Shown piece by piece: positions 22,453-34,031 of a DNA stretch of 64,000 bases (position 1 is the stretch's first letter; each line of letters opens with the position of its first letter). Both the position numbers and the translations under genes were made by a program. Source of the stretch: Dipteris shenzhenensis (taxonomy: Eukaryota > Polypodiophyta > Polypodiopsida > Gleicheniales); the NCBI GenBank assembly GCA_047967505.1, contig CM106540.1, one strand, 5' to 3'. A model generated the notes under the pieces. That model was not told where the DNA came from, searched no databases, and worked only from the letters and a program-made list of their open reading frames with translations.

Positions 22453-25400
22453 TGCAAGATGCAAGGAAAATGGAAAAACCAGGATTTGTGGAGATTGGTG
22501 ATGATACTGCACATCCTATTGTGCAGATTGGCAAAATTCCTTTGTCTATGCAGGATGGGAAAAAGAAATACTTGTCTGATGTATTTCATGTCCCGAACAT
22601 CACCAAGAACCTGGTTTCTGTTGGTCAGATGGTTGAGCAGGGCTTGCAGGTCAGATTTAATCCTCATGGATGCTTTGTTGAGGATATGAAAAATAAGGGT
22701 CGCTTGATAGCAAAAGGAAAGAAGAAGGGCAGGATGTTTACGTTGGATGCAGACATGCCTAAATTGAGTGCAGCAATGTTTGCACATGAGACCGGTGTAG
22801 TTGCAGATATTGATATCTGGCACAAACGCATTGGTCATGTTAATATACAGCGACTTAAATCAATGCAAGCCCAAAATATTGTTGCAGGATTGCCTAAATT
22901 CAAGGTTGCAGAAATGCACAAGGTTTGTGAAGCCTGTCAATTTGGGAAACAGGCAAGGAAACCTTTTCCTAGGCATGTTCAAGAGAGTAAAAAGCCATTG
23001 GAATTAATCCACTCTGATGTGTGGACTACTAAAGCTGCATCTATTGGTGGCTGTCACTATTTTGTCACATTTATTGATGACTTCAGCAGAAAACTTTGGG
23101 TGTATTTTATGAAAAAGAAAAGTGAAGTGTTTGGGCACTTCAAAGCTTTCAAAGCTATGGTTGAAAAAGAAACAGGCCTGCAAATAAAATGCCTAAGGTC
23201 AAATGGAGGGGGAGAGTACCTCTCAAACGAGTTTGCAAGGTTCTTGCAGGAGCATGGTATAAAGCAGCAATATTCATGCAGTCATACCCCACAGCAAAAT
23301 GGAATTGCAGAAAGGAAAAATAGGCATATTGGAGAGGTATCTCGGGCTATGCTAAATGAAAAAGATCTACCAGATTATTATTGGGCTGAAGTAATTGCTA
23401 CAGCAGTTTATATAATGAACAGGACTCCCACTGCAGCAATACATGGCATGACGCCAGAGGAGATGTATACTGGTAGGAAACCAGATATTTCTCATTTGAA
23501 AATTTTTGGTTGCATTGCCTATGTCCATGTGCCAGGTGAGTTGAGGTCCAAGTTGGATCCAAAAGCTGAGAAGTGCGTCTTTATTGGTTATTCTCTGCAG
23601 CAGAAAGGGTATAGATGCTATAACCCCTCTACTCGTAAGTTTACAGTGAGCAGAGATGTTGTTTTTGATGAGATGAGTAGCTAGTATAAACCAGTAAATG
23701 TGATGATTGATGTAGATGCACAAAATGGTAATGTTGCACAGAATTCACAGCAGCAATCACAAAATATCAGTGGACCTGCAGTGTCCTCTAGTAGTGGTTC
23801 ACATACCTCACCATGGACGGGTAGATTGAGATCAGGAGAATCTCCTCAAAGCAATGCAGATAGTGGTACGCAGGTATCACAAAAAGGAAAAGAGAAGGTA
23901 GATCAGCCCATGTTTGATGTGAATGCAGGTCACTCTTATGTGGATGGTGAATCAAGTGGCTCAGAGCAGAGCATTGATGATGAGTTGGGTATTCCTTCTA
24001 TTGTTACACCTGGAGTAAGGAAGACCAGGGATGTTTTGAGAGCACCTGGAAGTGAGCCTATTTTGCGCAGGTCTACCAGGGTTAGGTATCCTGTGGATAG
24101 GCTGAAATATGATGGATTTACATCCATTCACTATGCCTATATGGTCAAAGTGATACAGGAACCAGAACCCACTTCTTTTGAGCAAGCCATGGGAAATGAA
24201 AAATGGGAGAAAGCCATGGATGAAGAAATGGATGCATTGGATGCAAATGCTACATGGGAATTGGTGCCTTTGCCTAAAGATAAGAATGCAATTGGCTGTA
24301 AGTGGGTTTATAAGATCAAGCACAATGCAGATGGTTCTGTGAATAGATACAAGGCAAGATTAGTTGTCAAGGGGTATGCACAGACATATGGCATTGATTA
24401 TGAAGAAACTTTCAGCATGATTGCAAGGATGGCAACCGTAAGAGCAGCCATTGCTATGGCTGCATCAAAGGGATGGTCTTTACATCAGATGGATGTAAAG
24501 AATGCCTTCTTGCATGGTGATTTGCAAGAAGAGGTCTTTATGGAGCAGCCAGTAGGTTATGTTCATGCTATTCATCCTAAGTTTGTTTGCAGGTTGAAGA
24601 GAGCCTTGTATGGCTTGAAGCAAGCACCTAGAGCATGGTCTGACAAGATAGGACAGTATCTTGTCACTATTGGCTTTCAGATTTCCAAGGCAGATTTCTC
24701 ACTCTATGTGAGAAAAACAGAGAAAGGGATTATGCTGCTGGTCATTTATGTTGATGATTTGATCATCACAGGTGATAGTGATGAAGATATCCTTCATGTG
24801 AAAATGCTATTGAGGCAGAAGTTTGAGATGAAGGATTTGGGAGAGCTGCGTTATTTCTTGGGCATTGAGGTGATTAGATCACCAAGTGGGATACAGCTCT
24901 TACAGAGGTAGTATGGATTGGACATGCTGTCCAAATATGGGATGACAGGCTGTAAGCCTATTTCAGTTCCTTTGGAGCAGAATGTGAAGCTGAGCGCAGA
25001 TGCAGGTGAGCTTCTGGAAGACCCTACTATGTACAGACGCATAGTAGGAAGTTTGATTTACATGACTATTACCAGACCAGATTTGAGCTATGCTATTGGG
25101 TTGGTAAGTCAGTTTATGCAGGCTCCAAGGAAACCACATTTGGATGCGGCTAGACGCATACTCAGGTATGTGAAGTCCACATTGCAGTATGGACTATTTT
25201 ATGAGGCTGGGGTTCAGATACAGTTGCATGGATACACTGATGCTGATTGGGCTGGTAGTATTTCTGATAGACGATCTACTAGTGGGTATGTGTTCTCTTT
25301 TGGGAGTGCTGCAGTCACTTGGAGTAGTAAGAAACAGCCTACAGTTGCCTTGTCAAGCACAGAGGCTGAGTACAGGGGTGCCGCAATGGCTGCATGTGAG

Positions 25401-25748
25401 GTAGCTTGGTTGCATAAGCTACTCTATGATATGCATCAGTCTACAGATGGGCCAGTTGTCATTTATTGTGACAACATGAGCAGTATATACTTGTCAAATA
25501 ACCCAGTCTATCATGCTAGAACAAAGCACATTGAGGTGCATTATCACTATGTGCGGGAGAAGGTTTTACTAGGTCTCATTGATCTAGTTTATGTCAGCAC
25601 AGAGGATCAGGTAGCTGACATATTCACGAAGGCATTGGGCGCAGAGAAGCTACGCAAGTTCAGAGACCTGCTTGGTGTGCAGGAATTGAGATTGAGCTCG
25701 AGGGGGAGTGTTGAGATATCGAGCTCCACTCGCGATATGCCAGGGTGA
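22449..25748 (+). pseudogene. Copia-1 pol: integrase, reverse transcriptase, RNase H
   Basis: After the frameshift the frame is open from 22449 to 25746 except for TAG at 23682-23684 (after DEMSS, where Trp is usual) and TAG at 24909-24911 (after LLQR, where Gln is usual). Integrase has the zinc-binding HX-CEAC region (22,820-22,950), IHSDVW, and HTPQQNGIAERKN, but the second catalytic Asp is Asn (RSNGGGEY, about 23205). Reverse transcriptase has MDVKNAFLHG and VIYVDDLI (about 24750). RNase H has DADWAG and STEAEYRG and ends at TGA 25746-25748. A purine tract CGAGGGGGAG precedes the 3' LTR. Confidence 0.92.
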
Positions 25749-26060
25749 CCGTTGTGCATTTATGTCACCGACTTGTTAGCTACAGATGCGGTTGGTACAC
25801 CACCCATGAATAATAGCTGGATGATAGCTATCCTTATCTACACTAGTTCATGGCTCAGTTAGTATGCCACCTTAGTTAGTTGACTTTGGTTTGAGACCCA
25901 CATATAGGGTTCTTCTATTTCTTTGTACTAGAGTTCTTTTGGCTTTCACAACTAAGAAGAGGAAAACTATTTTCAGCCTCCACCTTTGTGTGTATTCCCC
26001 CATTGTGCTTGCGAGAAAGCCTCAAGTGAGACTCCTTCCCTCTCTCCCACTATCTTCACA
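25709..26060 (+). repeat. Copia-1 3' LTR
   Basis: 352 bp copy of 13328-13679; the pol stop codon lies inside its first 40 bases. Followed by target copy ATCTA (26061-26065). Confidence 0.93.
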
Positions 26061-26065
26061 ATCTA

Positions 26066-26087
26066 TTCTATCCTACGGGATCCTACA
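26066..26087 (+). repeat. 5' LTR of the small element, last 22 bases
   Basis: TTCTATCCTACGGG...CTACA matches the end of the LTR at 27780-27801. It is followed by the primer-binding site TGGTATCAGAGC at 26090-26101. Confidence 0.9.
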
Positions 26088-26101
26088 ATTGGTATCAGAG
26101 C

Positions 26102-27479
26102 TTTAGGTTCTAGATCTAGCCTAGCCTAGCATTAGATGCTATCTCTAGCATAAACTACTACTTTCTCATCTTCTCCATTTTCCTCCTTCTTCCCCAAATA
26201 TTTCAGAGCTGAGTTCACCACCTACAAGCAACCATTCTCAGGGTCCTTCTGGCTAGAGAGACCCTTCATATGGTCAAACTTCCACATCAGAGGAACTAGA
26301 GAATGCTGCCCATGAACTGTGTAATAGTCGTTTTCATCCTAATGCCTTTTCTTGCAATGCGACTTGTTGGAGCAGCCATTCCAAAATTCCTCTGAGCCAA
26401 GGTTGCACAACAGTATGAGCTAGCTCCTGTCTAGATTTGAAGGGACATGGTCCACCAGGGAGGGAGAAACAGCAAAAAAACCAGTCGACCGTCAAGTTGC
26501 TGGCTATGGCGACATGACAAGGCATTTTGCCTCTCCTCCTCAGTGGCTCTTCTCTGGTATACCAGCTTTGTTTCTACCTAGAAAGCCCTCTTTTCTTTGC
26601 TTTTAAGAGTGAGATACAAGCCCTTCAAATTTTGGTCTCTGTTTTGGATAGTTTTGACAATGTTGTGAGTTTGATGCTACATTAGATGCTACTTTAGCAT
26701 TTCTGATGTTTTAAAGTGTTGAATACCATCAATACAACTGTGGCTATAGCTTTACTTTAAGTTGCTATACTTGGATTTTCTTGGAATACTTTCATTTAGC
26801 CACCTCTATGAAGCATGCAAGTGAAAGCATCATTGATTTGTAGTATGGAATTTGGTTACAAGTCTTTGCTACACTAAATGCTTGTACTTTGAAGGATTAT
26901 TTTTTATTGCTCATATTTCACTTGTAAGGCACTAGACACTGCCCTTGGGTAAGACCTTGCCATGGAAGCTAAGACTTTTTTGAGAAGTTGGATGGAACTA
27001 GTTTCCATACTTGGCAAACAAAAGCCAAGTTTATGCTTATGAAAAAGAAGATATGGAATGTTGTGAATGGAAAGAAGTCTACAAAAGAAAAAGCTAAAGA
27101 CAAGAAGGACTACTTCAACAACAAAGCAATTATGCCTTAAGGAAGAACTCCATCAGCAAATGAAGAAAATGAAGACTATGCTTTTTAGGCACTTTGTCTT
27201 TTTTGTTTATCATCACTTGGTCGAATTTTGAGGTTCTCTGCCTGGAGTAGTACTCCAAAAAGAATATGTTATGTAAATCACCTCTGGTCACCATATGATG
27301 TAGGCCATGTGATATGTGTTTTGACTATCCCATTTCTGTGAACCTCACACCCTTGGGAACCCTTGCTATTATGAGATCCTAGCCATAGATTAATCCTTGA
27401 CCACCATGAGATCGCTTGAGAAACTATGAGACTAGATGTATCCTTGACACTACAAGAGGCAATCCCTTGAGGGGAGGTT
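26102..27479 (+). other. Internal region of the small LTR element
   Basis: About 1.4 kb without pol. Near 26965-27080 a remnant of a copia Gag start can be read (FEKLDGTSFHTWQTKAKF, then MLMKKKIWNVVNGKK), so the element derives from a copia family. The rest shows no coding capacity. A purine-rich tract ends at 27479. Confidence 0.7.
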
Positions 27480-27801
27480 TGTTGGGGTAAGTATGATCAA
27501 GGGCTTGCTCTATGGTGTATGTGTGCATCTAGGGGAGTCACATGTGTGTTTGTGTGTGTTGTAAAGGCACATCAAGTGCTATGATGTGTCTAGTGTGTGA
27601 CCTAAGTGATGATGTAAGACAAAGGCAATCCCACTGATGTAGGGGCTGATTGCCACTATGTAGGGAAGGTATTACCTTCTCCCCCTTTCTATAAGAGAGA
27701 GTCCTCTCTCTCACAATCATAATAGAGATCTACCATCTTTCTTTCATTGTGCTCTCACACCTCTTGCAAGATGCATCTATTCTATCCTACGGGATCCTAT
27801 A
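27480..27801 (+). repeat. 3' LTR of the small element
   Basis: 322 bp, TGTTGGGG...CCTATA; matches 13006-13327 plus 26066-26087. GAAAG follows at 27802-27806. Confidence 0.92.
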
Positions 27802-28213
27802 GAAAGCACATTGATGTCAGAGAGCACTTCATCAGAGAAAGAGTGTTATTGGTGACATCACACTATAGCATTGTGATTATAACGAGAATATTGCAGATAT
27901 CTTTACCAAACCACTTGGTAAAGAGCTTTTTGAGAAACACCGACAAGCTCTTGGTTTGATGCAGAGGAAGGACATTCCCATTAAAGGGATGTGATGGAAT
28001 GTAATGCTCATATCATGTGATTACATGTGCATAGCACTAACACATATAGTGTGTTATAAAGGAAAAGGGTTAGATGCCCTAATCCAAACCCTAAATGGGT
28101 TTGTATATATTCTACATTTTAAACTGTACAGTTAGTCATTTATGGTGTACTCTCTAGATGTGCCCTCTCTCCTCATCTCCACTCTTCTCCTCTCCCCTCT
28201 TCATATTTTGTCA
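27802..28213 (+). mobile_element. Copia-4, 3' end and LTR
   Basis: Resumes the RNase H region interrupted at 13005 (KHIDVREHFIRERV), with one frameshift before the stop at about 27992, followed by an LTR running from about 28000 to 28213 (ends TTCATATTTTGTCA). This LTR is diverged from those of Copia-2, with several small gaps. Confidence 0.85.
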
Positions 28214-28558
28214 CTCTCACCGGAAGTGGACTGTCACGGAGAACACTTAAGAGAACTCTCAATCCTACAATCTCTCTCATACTCTCAAGGATCGCAATGC
28301 CTCAGCAGAATGCAAGGGAGCTCTCATACCATGACAAAATATGAAGAGGGGAGAGGAGAAGAGTCGAGATGAGGAGAGAGGACATAGCTAGAGATCACAC
28401 CACAAATGATTAACTGTACACTAGATTTAGTCCAAAATGTAGAATATATACAAACCCATTTAGGGTTAGGGTTAGGGCATCTAACCCTTTCCTCTATAGC
28501 ACTCTATATGTGTTAGTGCTATGCACATGTAATCACATGATGTTGAGCGTGATCTCTC
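28214..28558 (-). repeat. Inverted LTR and leader scrap of the Copia-2 family
   Basis: From 28331 the sequence TGACAAAATATGAAGAGGGG repeats the LTR in reverse orientation to the one at 28000-28213. Bases 28214-28330 resemble the leader next to a primer-binding site (CTCTCATACCA, a damaged TGGTATCAGAGC). The two LTRs therefore lie head to head with about 117 bases between. Confidence 0.8.
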
Positions 28559-28619
28559 AGCATCTCTCCCCTCCCTCTCCTTTTCTCTCTCACTCTCTCA
28601 ACCTCTCTCTCTCTCTCTC

Positions 28620-28663
<44 letters not shown>

Positions 28664-28701
28664 GCACACGCATGTGCTGTGGTGGCAGCATGCTCTCTCC
28701 C

Positions 28702-28749
<48 letters not shown>

Positions 28750-28896
28750 GCTATCGTGGCAGTGTGCTGTCTCCTTACCTCTTTCTCTCTCTCGCTCTCT
28801 CCCCTCCCTATCCTTTTCTCTCTCGCTCTCCCTACCTCTCTCTCTCTCTCTCTCTCTCCCCCCTCCCTCTCCTTTTCTCTCTCGCTCTCCCTATCC

Positions 28897-28946
<50 letters not shown>

Positions 28947-29024
28947 CGTGCGCTATCATGGAACCGTGCTCTCTCCCTACCTCTCTCTCTCTCCCCTCCC
29001 TCTCCTTTGCTCTCTCGCTCTCCC

Positions 29025-29086
<62 letters not shown>

Positions 29087-29248
29087 TCCCCTCCGCCCCC
29101 CCTCTCTCTCTCTCTCTCTCTCTCCCTCTCTCTCTCTCTCCTCACCACCTCGCTCCCCTCTCTCTCCCTCTCTCTCCCTTTCTCTCTCTTCCTCTCTCTC
29201 TCTCTCGCTCTCCCTACCTCCCTCTCTCTCCCTCTCTCTCTCCCTCTC

Positions 29249-29293
<45 letters not shown>

Positions 29294-29439
29294 GTGCTGT
29301 CGCGGTTGCGCTCTCTCTCTCTCTCTCTCACCTCTCTTTCACTCTCTCACCGCCTCTCTCTCTATCTCTCTCTCTCCCCATCTCCTCTTCTCTTTCTCTC
29401 CCTCTCTCACCTCTCTCTTGTGCATTGTCGCCTCTCTCC

Positions 29440-29479
<40 letters not shown>

Positions 29480-29498
29480 GTACGCACTACCGTGGCAA

Positions 29499-29547
<49 letters not shown>

Positions 29548-29583
29548 ATGGACTGGCGTGACAGCGCGCTCTCTCCCTACCTA

Positions 29584-29634
<51 letters not shown>

Positions 29635-29761
29635 ATGCACTGGTGTGATAGCGCGCTCTCTCCCTACCTACCTCTTCTCTCTCTCTCTCTCTCTCTCTCC
29701 CCTCTCCCTACCTACCTCTTCAGGCCCCCAGAGGACGATAATAATAGTTTCTTTCTTTCTT

Positions 29762-29798
<37 letters not shown>

Positions 29799-29950
29799 TC
29801 CCTCTCCCTCTCCCTCTCCCTCTCTCTCTCGCTCTCGCTTTCTCTCTTGCACACTACCATGGCAACGTCACTTCCTTCTCCCTCTCCTCTCTCTTTCTAT
29901 GCACCTCCCCTCCCTCCCTCTCCTCTCCCTCCATGTTTCTCTCTCTCCAG
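28559..29950. repeat. CT microsatellite, 1.4 kb
   Basis: Almost pure (CT)n with short interruptions. Among them a related word, TGTGRYAGCGCGCTCTCTCCCTACCTACCTC, recurs in parts at about 28680, 28760, 28950, 29560 and 29640, which suggests amplification of a longer unit. Leu/Ser open frames across it have no coding meaning. Confidence 0.95.
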
Positions 29951-30720
29951 CTTTCATATGGTAGATTGCAAGATTGCAGCCACTCCCATGGAATAGAGTT
30001 TGAAAATTACTAAGATTTAAAAAAGCCTACAGTCAATGACAGGTACTATCAACAACTCATCGGATCTCTTATATATGTGACTGTCACACAGCCATATATT
30101 TGTGTTCATTAGCATAACTTATGGCAAATCCAAAACCGTCTCACTGGAATGTACCCAAAAGACTCTTGAGATACATCAGAGGTACAAGACAGTTGGAATA
30201 GAATATAAAGGAATTCATTCAAGGTTGCATGGATACTATGACAGTGACTATGCGAGAGATCATGAGACTAGGAGATCGACATAGGGATATGCATTTTTTT
30301 TTGTTCAGGGTGCTATATCATGGTTGTCAAACAAACAGCCAACCGTTTCTTTGTCTTCAACTGAAGCAGAATATAGGGCACTCACTACAAGTGCATGTGA
30401 GGCTATATGGCTCAAAAGATTATTGGTAATGTGAGGCTATATTACTTTGATGAATCAATGCCAACAACAATATACTCTGATAATAAATCAGCTCAAGCAT
30501 TGGCCAAGAATCCAATATATCACTCCAGGACCAAGCACATTGATGGCAGAGAGCACTTCATCAGAGAAAGAGTGTTACTTGGTGACATCACATTGCAACA
30601 TTGTGATACCAAAGAGAATGTTGCAGACATCTTTACCAAACCACTCGGTAAAGAGCTTTTTGACTGACAAGCTCTTGGTTTGACGCAGAGGAAGTACATT
30701 CCCATTAAACAAGAGTGACG
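29951..30720 (+). pseudogene. Copia reverse transcriptase/RNase H fragment
   Basis: Begins at the word FHMVDCKIAATPME of the Copia-2 family and continues through ITRPDI-like and KNPIYHSRTKHID to the end of RNase H. Frameshifts and a TAG replacing the Gln after ATPME are present. Its left edge abuts the CT tract directly. Confidence 0.85.
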
Positions 30721-31979
30721 TAATGTAATTCTCATTCCTTCTTTGATTCCCCAGAATTATCATCTTGAAGGAAGGCCTACTTTTTCATGATGTTGATCTT
30801 GAGGGAAGTTATTGAGAAACCATGCTCCACATCATGTGATCATATGTACATAGCACTAACAGATATAGAGTGCTATAAACAAAAGGGTTAGATGCCCTAA
30901 CACAACCCTAAAAGGGTTTGTATATATTCTACATTTTCAACTAAATCAAGTGTGTAGTTAGTCATTTGTGGTGTGCTCTCTAGCTGTGTCCTCTCTCCTC
31001 ATGTCCACTCTCTCCTCGACCCCATCCTTTCAAGAGTGTCTTGAATGAACTCCCATTCCATCCTGTCATATGCCTTGTTGAAGTCCAGCTTAAGGAAGCA
31101 GATATCTTGCCCCTATGCATCTGTGTATTTTGGCCCATCCCATAGCATGAGGATTGCTTCCAAAATGTGTCTTTCTTGGATGAAAACTTTCTATTCCTCC
31201 CTAATCCAATTCTGCATTATTAGCTTCAATCTAAGTGCCAGGGCCTTGGCAAAGATTTAATAGTAGATGTTTAGCATATGTAAAGAAAGGCCTCCAGTCC
31301 TTAAGGTCCTCTTCCTGAACCCGTTTGGGTATGAGCTTAATCATTCCAATGTTAATTCATGGGTTGATATGGACTTTTTGAAAGGATTCTTGCCAAAGTA
31401 AAACTAGGAACAGACCAACTACTTCCCAATAGACTTGATAGAACTCTAGGTTAGGCCATCTACCCCTAAGGTTTTTCCTTTGGCCATTTACTTAACTGCA
31501 CCCACCAATTCTTCTAGTGTTGGGTCTCTGTCAAGCTAAAGGGAATCAAAGTTAGAGACATTCTTGGGCCTGGTCCTATCACACAAGTTGCTTGCCACTA
31601 ATGTCTTAGGTGTTAACATCTCATATTCCACCAAAATACGCTTAAAATTCTTTGACACTATCTTCAGCAATTTTGTCTCTTCGCTGACTACTTCTGTCAT
31701 CTATAAGCTCCTCGATGCTCTTCTACATCATTTTTTAAAAGAATTTTGAACAAATCCTTCTTTTCATTGTCTCCTTCCCCTAATGACCACTCTTTGGTAT
31801 ATACAACTAGGCTTGCTTGTTATCATTGTCTCCTTCCCCTAACCAACACTCTTTGGTATATACAACTAGGCTTGTTGGGCCTCATTAAGGCTTTCAGTCC
31901 TAACTTATTTTTTGAGGTTTTCACCTTTAAACAACATTTTAGTGTACCATGTGCATTCAAAAGGAGGGGTAGTTTAATA
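30484..31979. repeat. Tandem duplication, first copy (1.5 kb)
   Basis: The unit starts in copia RNase H (AAATCAGCTCAAGCATT), includes the damaged LTR (about 30815-31020) and ends in LINE sequence at GGGGTAGTTTAAT. The same unit follows at 31980, after correction for the MITE-like insert. Substitutions between copies are scattered. Confidence 0.85.
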
Positions 31980-31980
31980 A
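31024..31980 (-). pseudogene. LINE reverse transcriptase fragment, copy 1
   Basis: On the minus strand the words LKLDFNKAYDRMEWEF and ALALRLK, typical of non-LTR reverse transcriptase, are legible between stops, preceded by the DPTLEELVGAVK...MAKGKT region just before it. It is fused to a truncated copia LTR at about 31022. Confidence 0.8.
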
Positions 31981-31999
31981 ATCAGCTCAAGCATTAGCC

Positions 32000-32244
32000 T
32001 CGGGGGGGTCACTCATCATATGTAACCCTATCACATGAGTTCAACAGAAGAATATTTTTAATTTCCAAATATTACAAAAGTTAATTTACATAAGAGAGTA
32101 TTTAAAACAATTTTGGAAAAAGGTTACAGATTTGTATAGAAAAAGGGTAAATTTTATTAGTGAAGAATTTACAGATAAGGGATTTTCGAAATAGACCTTG
32201 AACGCATGTGATATAGAGGGTTTATACATAGTGACCCCCCTGAG
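32000..32244. mobile_element. MITE-like insert with short inverted ends
   Basis: Ends read CTCGGGGGGGTCACT on the left and, inverted, CTCAGGGGGGTCACT on the right. GCATTAGC(C) at 31992-31999/32000 is repeated at 32245-32252/32253, an 8- or 9-bp target duplication, which fits hAT or Mutator type elements. No coding capacity. The matching site in copy 1 (30493) is uninterrupted. Confidence 0.75.
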
Positions 32245-32764
32245 GCATTAGCCAAGAATCTAGTATATCACTCGAGGACCAAGCAAATTGACGGTAGAGA
32301 GCACTTCATTAGAGAAAGAGTGTTACTTGGTGACATCACATTGCAACATTGTGATAGCAAAGAGAATGTTGTAGACATCTTTATCAAACCACTTGGTAAA
32401 GAGCTTTTTGACTGACAAGCTCTTGGTTTAACACAGAGGAAGTACATTACTGTTAAAGAGGAGTGATGTAATGTAATGCTCGTTCCTTCTTCGATTCCCC
32501 AGAATCGTCGTCTTGAAGGAAGGCCTACTTCTTTATGATGTTGATCTTGAGGGAAGCTATTGAGAAACCATGCTCAACATCATGTGATCATATGTGCATA
32601 GCACTAACAGATATAGAGTGCTATAAAGGAAAGGGTTAGATGCCTTAACCCTAACCCTAAAAGGGTTTGTATATATTCTACGTTTTCAACTAAATCAAGT
32701 GTATAGTTAGTCATTTGCGGTGTGCTCTCTAGCTGCGCCCTCTCTCCTCATCTCCACTCTCTCC

Positions 32765-33725
32765 TCGACCCCATCCTTTCAAGAGTGTCCTAAATGAACT
32801 CCCATTCCATCCTATCATATGCCTTGTTGAAGTCTAGCTTAAGGAAGTAGATATCTTGCGCCTTTGCATCTGTGTATTTTGGCCCATCCCACAGCATGAG
32901 GATTGCTTCCAAAATGTGTCTTTCTTGGATGAAACTTTTCTATTCCTCCCTAATCCAATCCTACATTATTAGCTTCAATCTAAGTGCCAGGGCCTTGGCA
33001 AAGATTTAATAGTAGATGTTTAGCATATGTAAAGAAAGGCCTCTAGTTCTTAAGGTCCTCTTCCTGAACCCGTTTGGGTATGAGCTAGATCATTCCAATG
33101 TTAATTCATGGGTTGATATGGCCTTTTTGAAAGGATTCTTGCCAAAGTAAAACTAGGAACAAACCAACTACTTCCCAACAGACTTGATAGAACTCTACGG
33201 TTAGGCCATCTTCCCCTAAGGTTTTTCCTTTGGCCATTTACTTAACTGCACCCTCCAATTCTTCTAGTGTTGGGTCTCTGTCAAGGTAAAGGGAATCAAA
33301 GTTAGAGACATTCTTGGGCCTGCTAGTCCTATCACACAGGTTGCTTGCCACCAATTTCCTAGGTGTCAACATCTCAGATTCCACCAAAATACTTTTAAAA
33401 CTCTTTGACACTATCTTCAACAATTTTGTCTCTTCGTTGACTACTTCTATCATCTATAAGCTCCTCGATACTCTCCAGCATCATTTTTTAAAAGAATTTT
33501 GCTTGTTTTTGACATTGTCTCCTTCCCCTAACCACCACTCTTTGGTATATACAACTAGGCTTGCCTGTTTTCATTGTCTTCTTCCCCTAACCACCACTCT
33601 TTGGTATATACAGCTAGGCTTGCTGGGCCTCATTAAGGCTTTCAGTCTTAACTTATTTCTCGAGGTTTTCACCTTTAAACAACATTTTAGTGTACCATGT
33701 GCATTCAAAAGGAGGGGTAGTTTAA
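32765..33725 (-). pseudogene. LINE reverse transcriptase fragment, copy 2
   Basis: The minus strand reads DSLYLDRDPTLEELEGAVK then MAKGK and GEDGLTVEFYQ, the conserved stretch just upstream of LINE reverse transcriptase domains, and further downstream DFNKAYDRMEWEF. Several stops. Duplicate of 31024-31980. Confidence 0.82.
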
Positions 33726-34031
33726 TTTAACTTTTTGCAAAATTTTAATAGGATCATAGTAAGGGGAGAGGTTTTTTTAATACAACTTCAGAAAAAAATC
33801 ACTTAGTTCATAATTAAAGTGGGGTGCTTTTATTGGGGGAGAAAGATTAGTTGAGGAGTTTTTAAATAATCACCAATGACTAGAGTAGATCTTTGATCCC
33901 TTTTGCATAGAGATTGATTTATATGAGCTTGATTATCAAATAATGACATGTTTTTACAAATTGAACGTGTACTTGTATGACTTCAATATTTACATTGATG
34001 GGGATGCATTGGGACCTCAATCCTTGGTATT
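33726..34031. other. Non-coding, nothing recognised
   Basis: AT-rich spacer without repeats or coding signals that I can identify. Confidence 0.4.

Larger units (their letters stand above)
13328..26060 (+). mobile_element. Copia-1, Ty1/copia element split by Copia-2
   Basis: Two 352-bp LTRs (13328-13679 and 25709-26060, TGTTRAGATATC...ATCTTCACA) are flanked by ATCTA at 13323-13327 and 26061-26065. The LTRs differ at roughly nine positions, so the insertion is moderately old. Without the nested Copia-2 the element is about 5.6 kb. Order of domains is gag, protease, integrase, reverse transcriptase, RNase H, which defines Ty1/copia. Five amber codons and one frameshift make it non-functional. 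Confidence 0.93.
13006..27801 (+). mobile_element. Small non-autonomous LTR element, split by Copia-1
   Basis: Its LTR begins TGTTGGGGTAAGTATG and ends GGGATCCTACA/TATA. The 5' LTR is 13006-13327 plus 26066-26087, interrupted by Copia-1; the 3' LTR is 27480-27801. The two LTRs are alike except for a 22-bp insertion in the 5' copy (about 13168-13190) and a few substitutions. A primer-binding site TGGTATCAGAGC starts at 26090 and a purine tract GAGGGGAGG precedes 27480. The internal region is only about 1.4 kb and lacks pol, so movement would need enzymes from another element. Confidence 0.85.
31980..33725. repeat. Tandem duplication, second copy, with MITE-like insert
   Basis: Repeats 30484-31979, interrupted 20 bases after its start by the 245-bp insert at 32000-32244. 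Contains the same copia 3' end, LTR (about 32560-32762) and LINE piece. Confidence 0.85.

Noticed and set aside
14280-24911. A variant genetic code with TAG as glutamine
   Set aside because: The intact dioxygenase and the transposase both appear to end at TAG, reading through gives no sensible extension, and the gene content is that of a land plant with the standard code.
28510-30013. Leu/Ser-rich open frames of 300-480 residues
   Set aside because: Translation of a CT microsatellite; three frames are open together.
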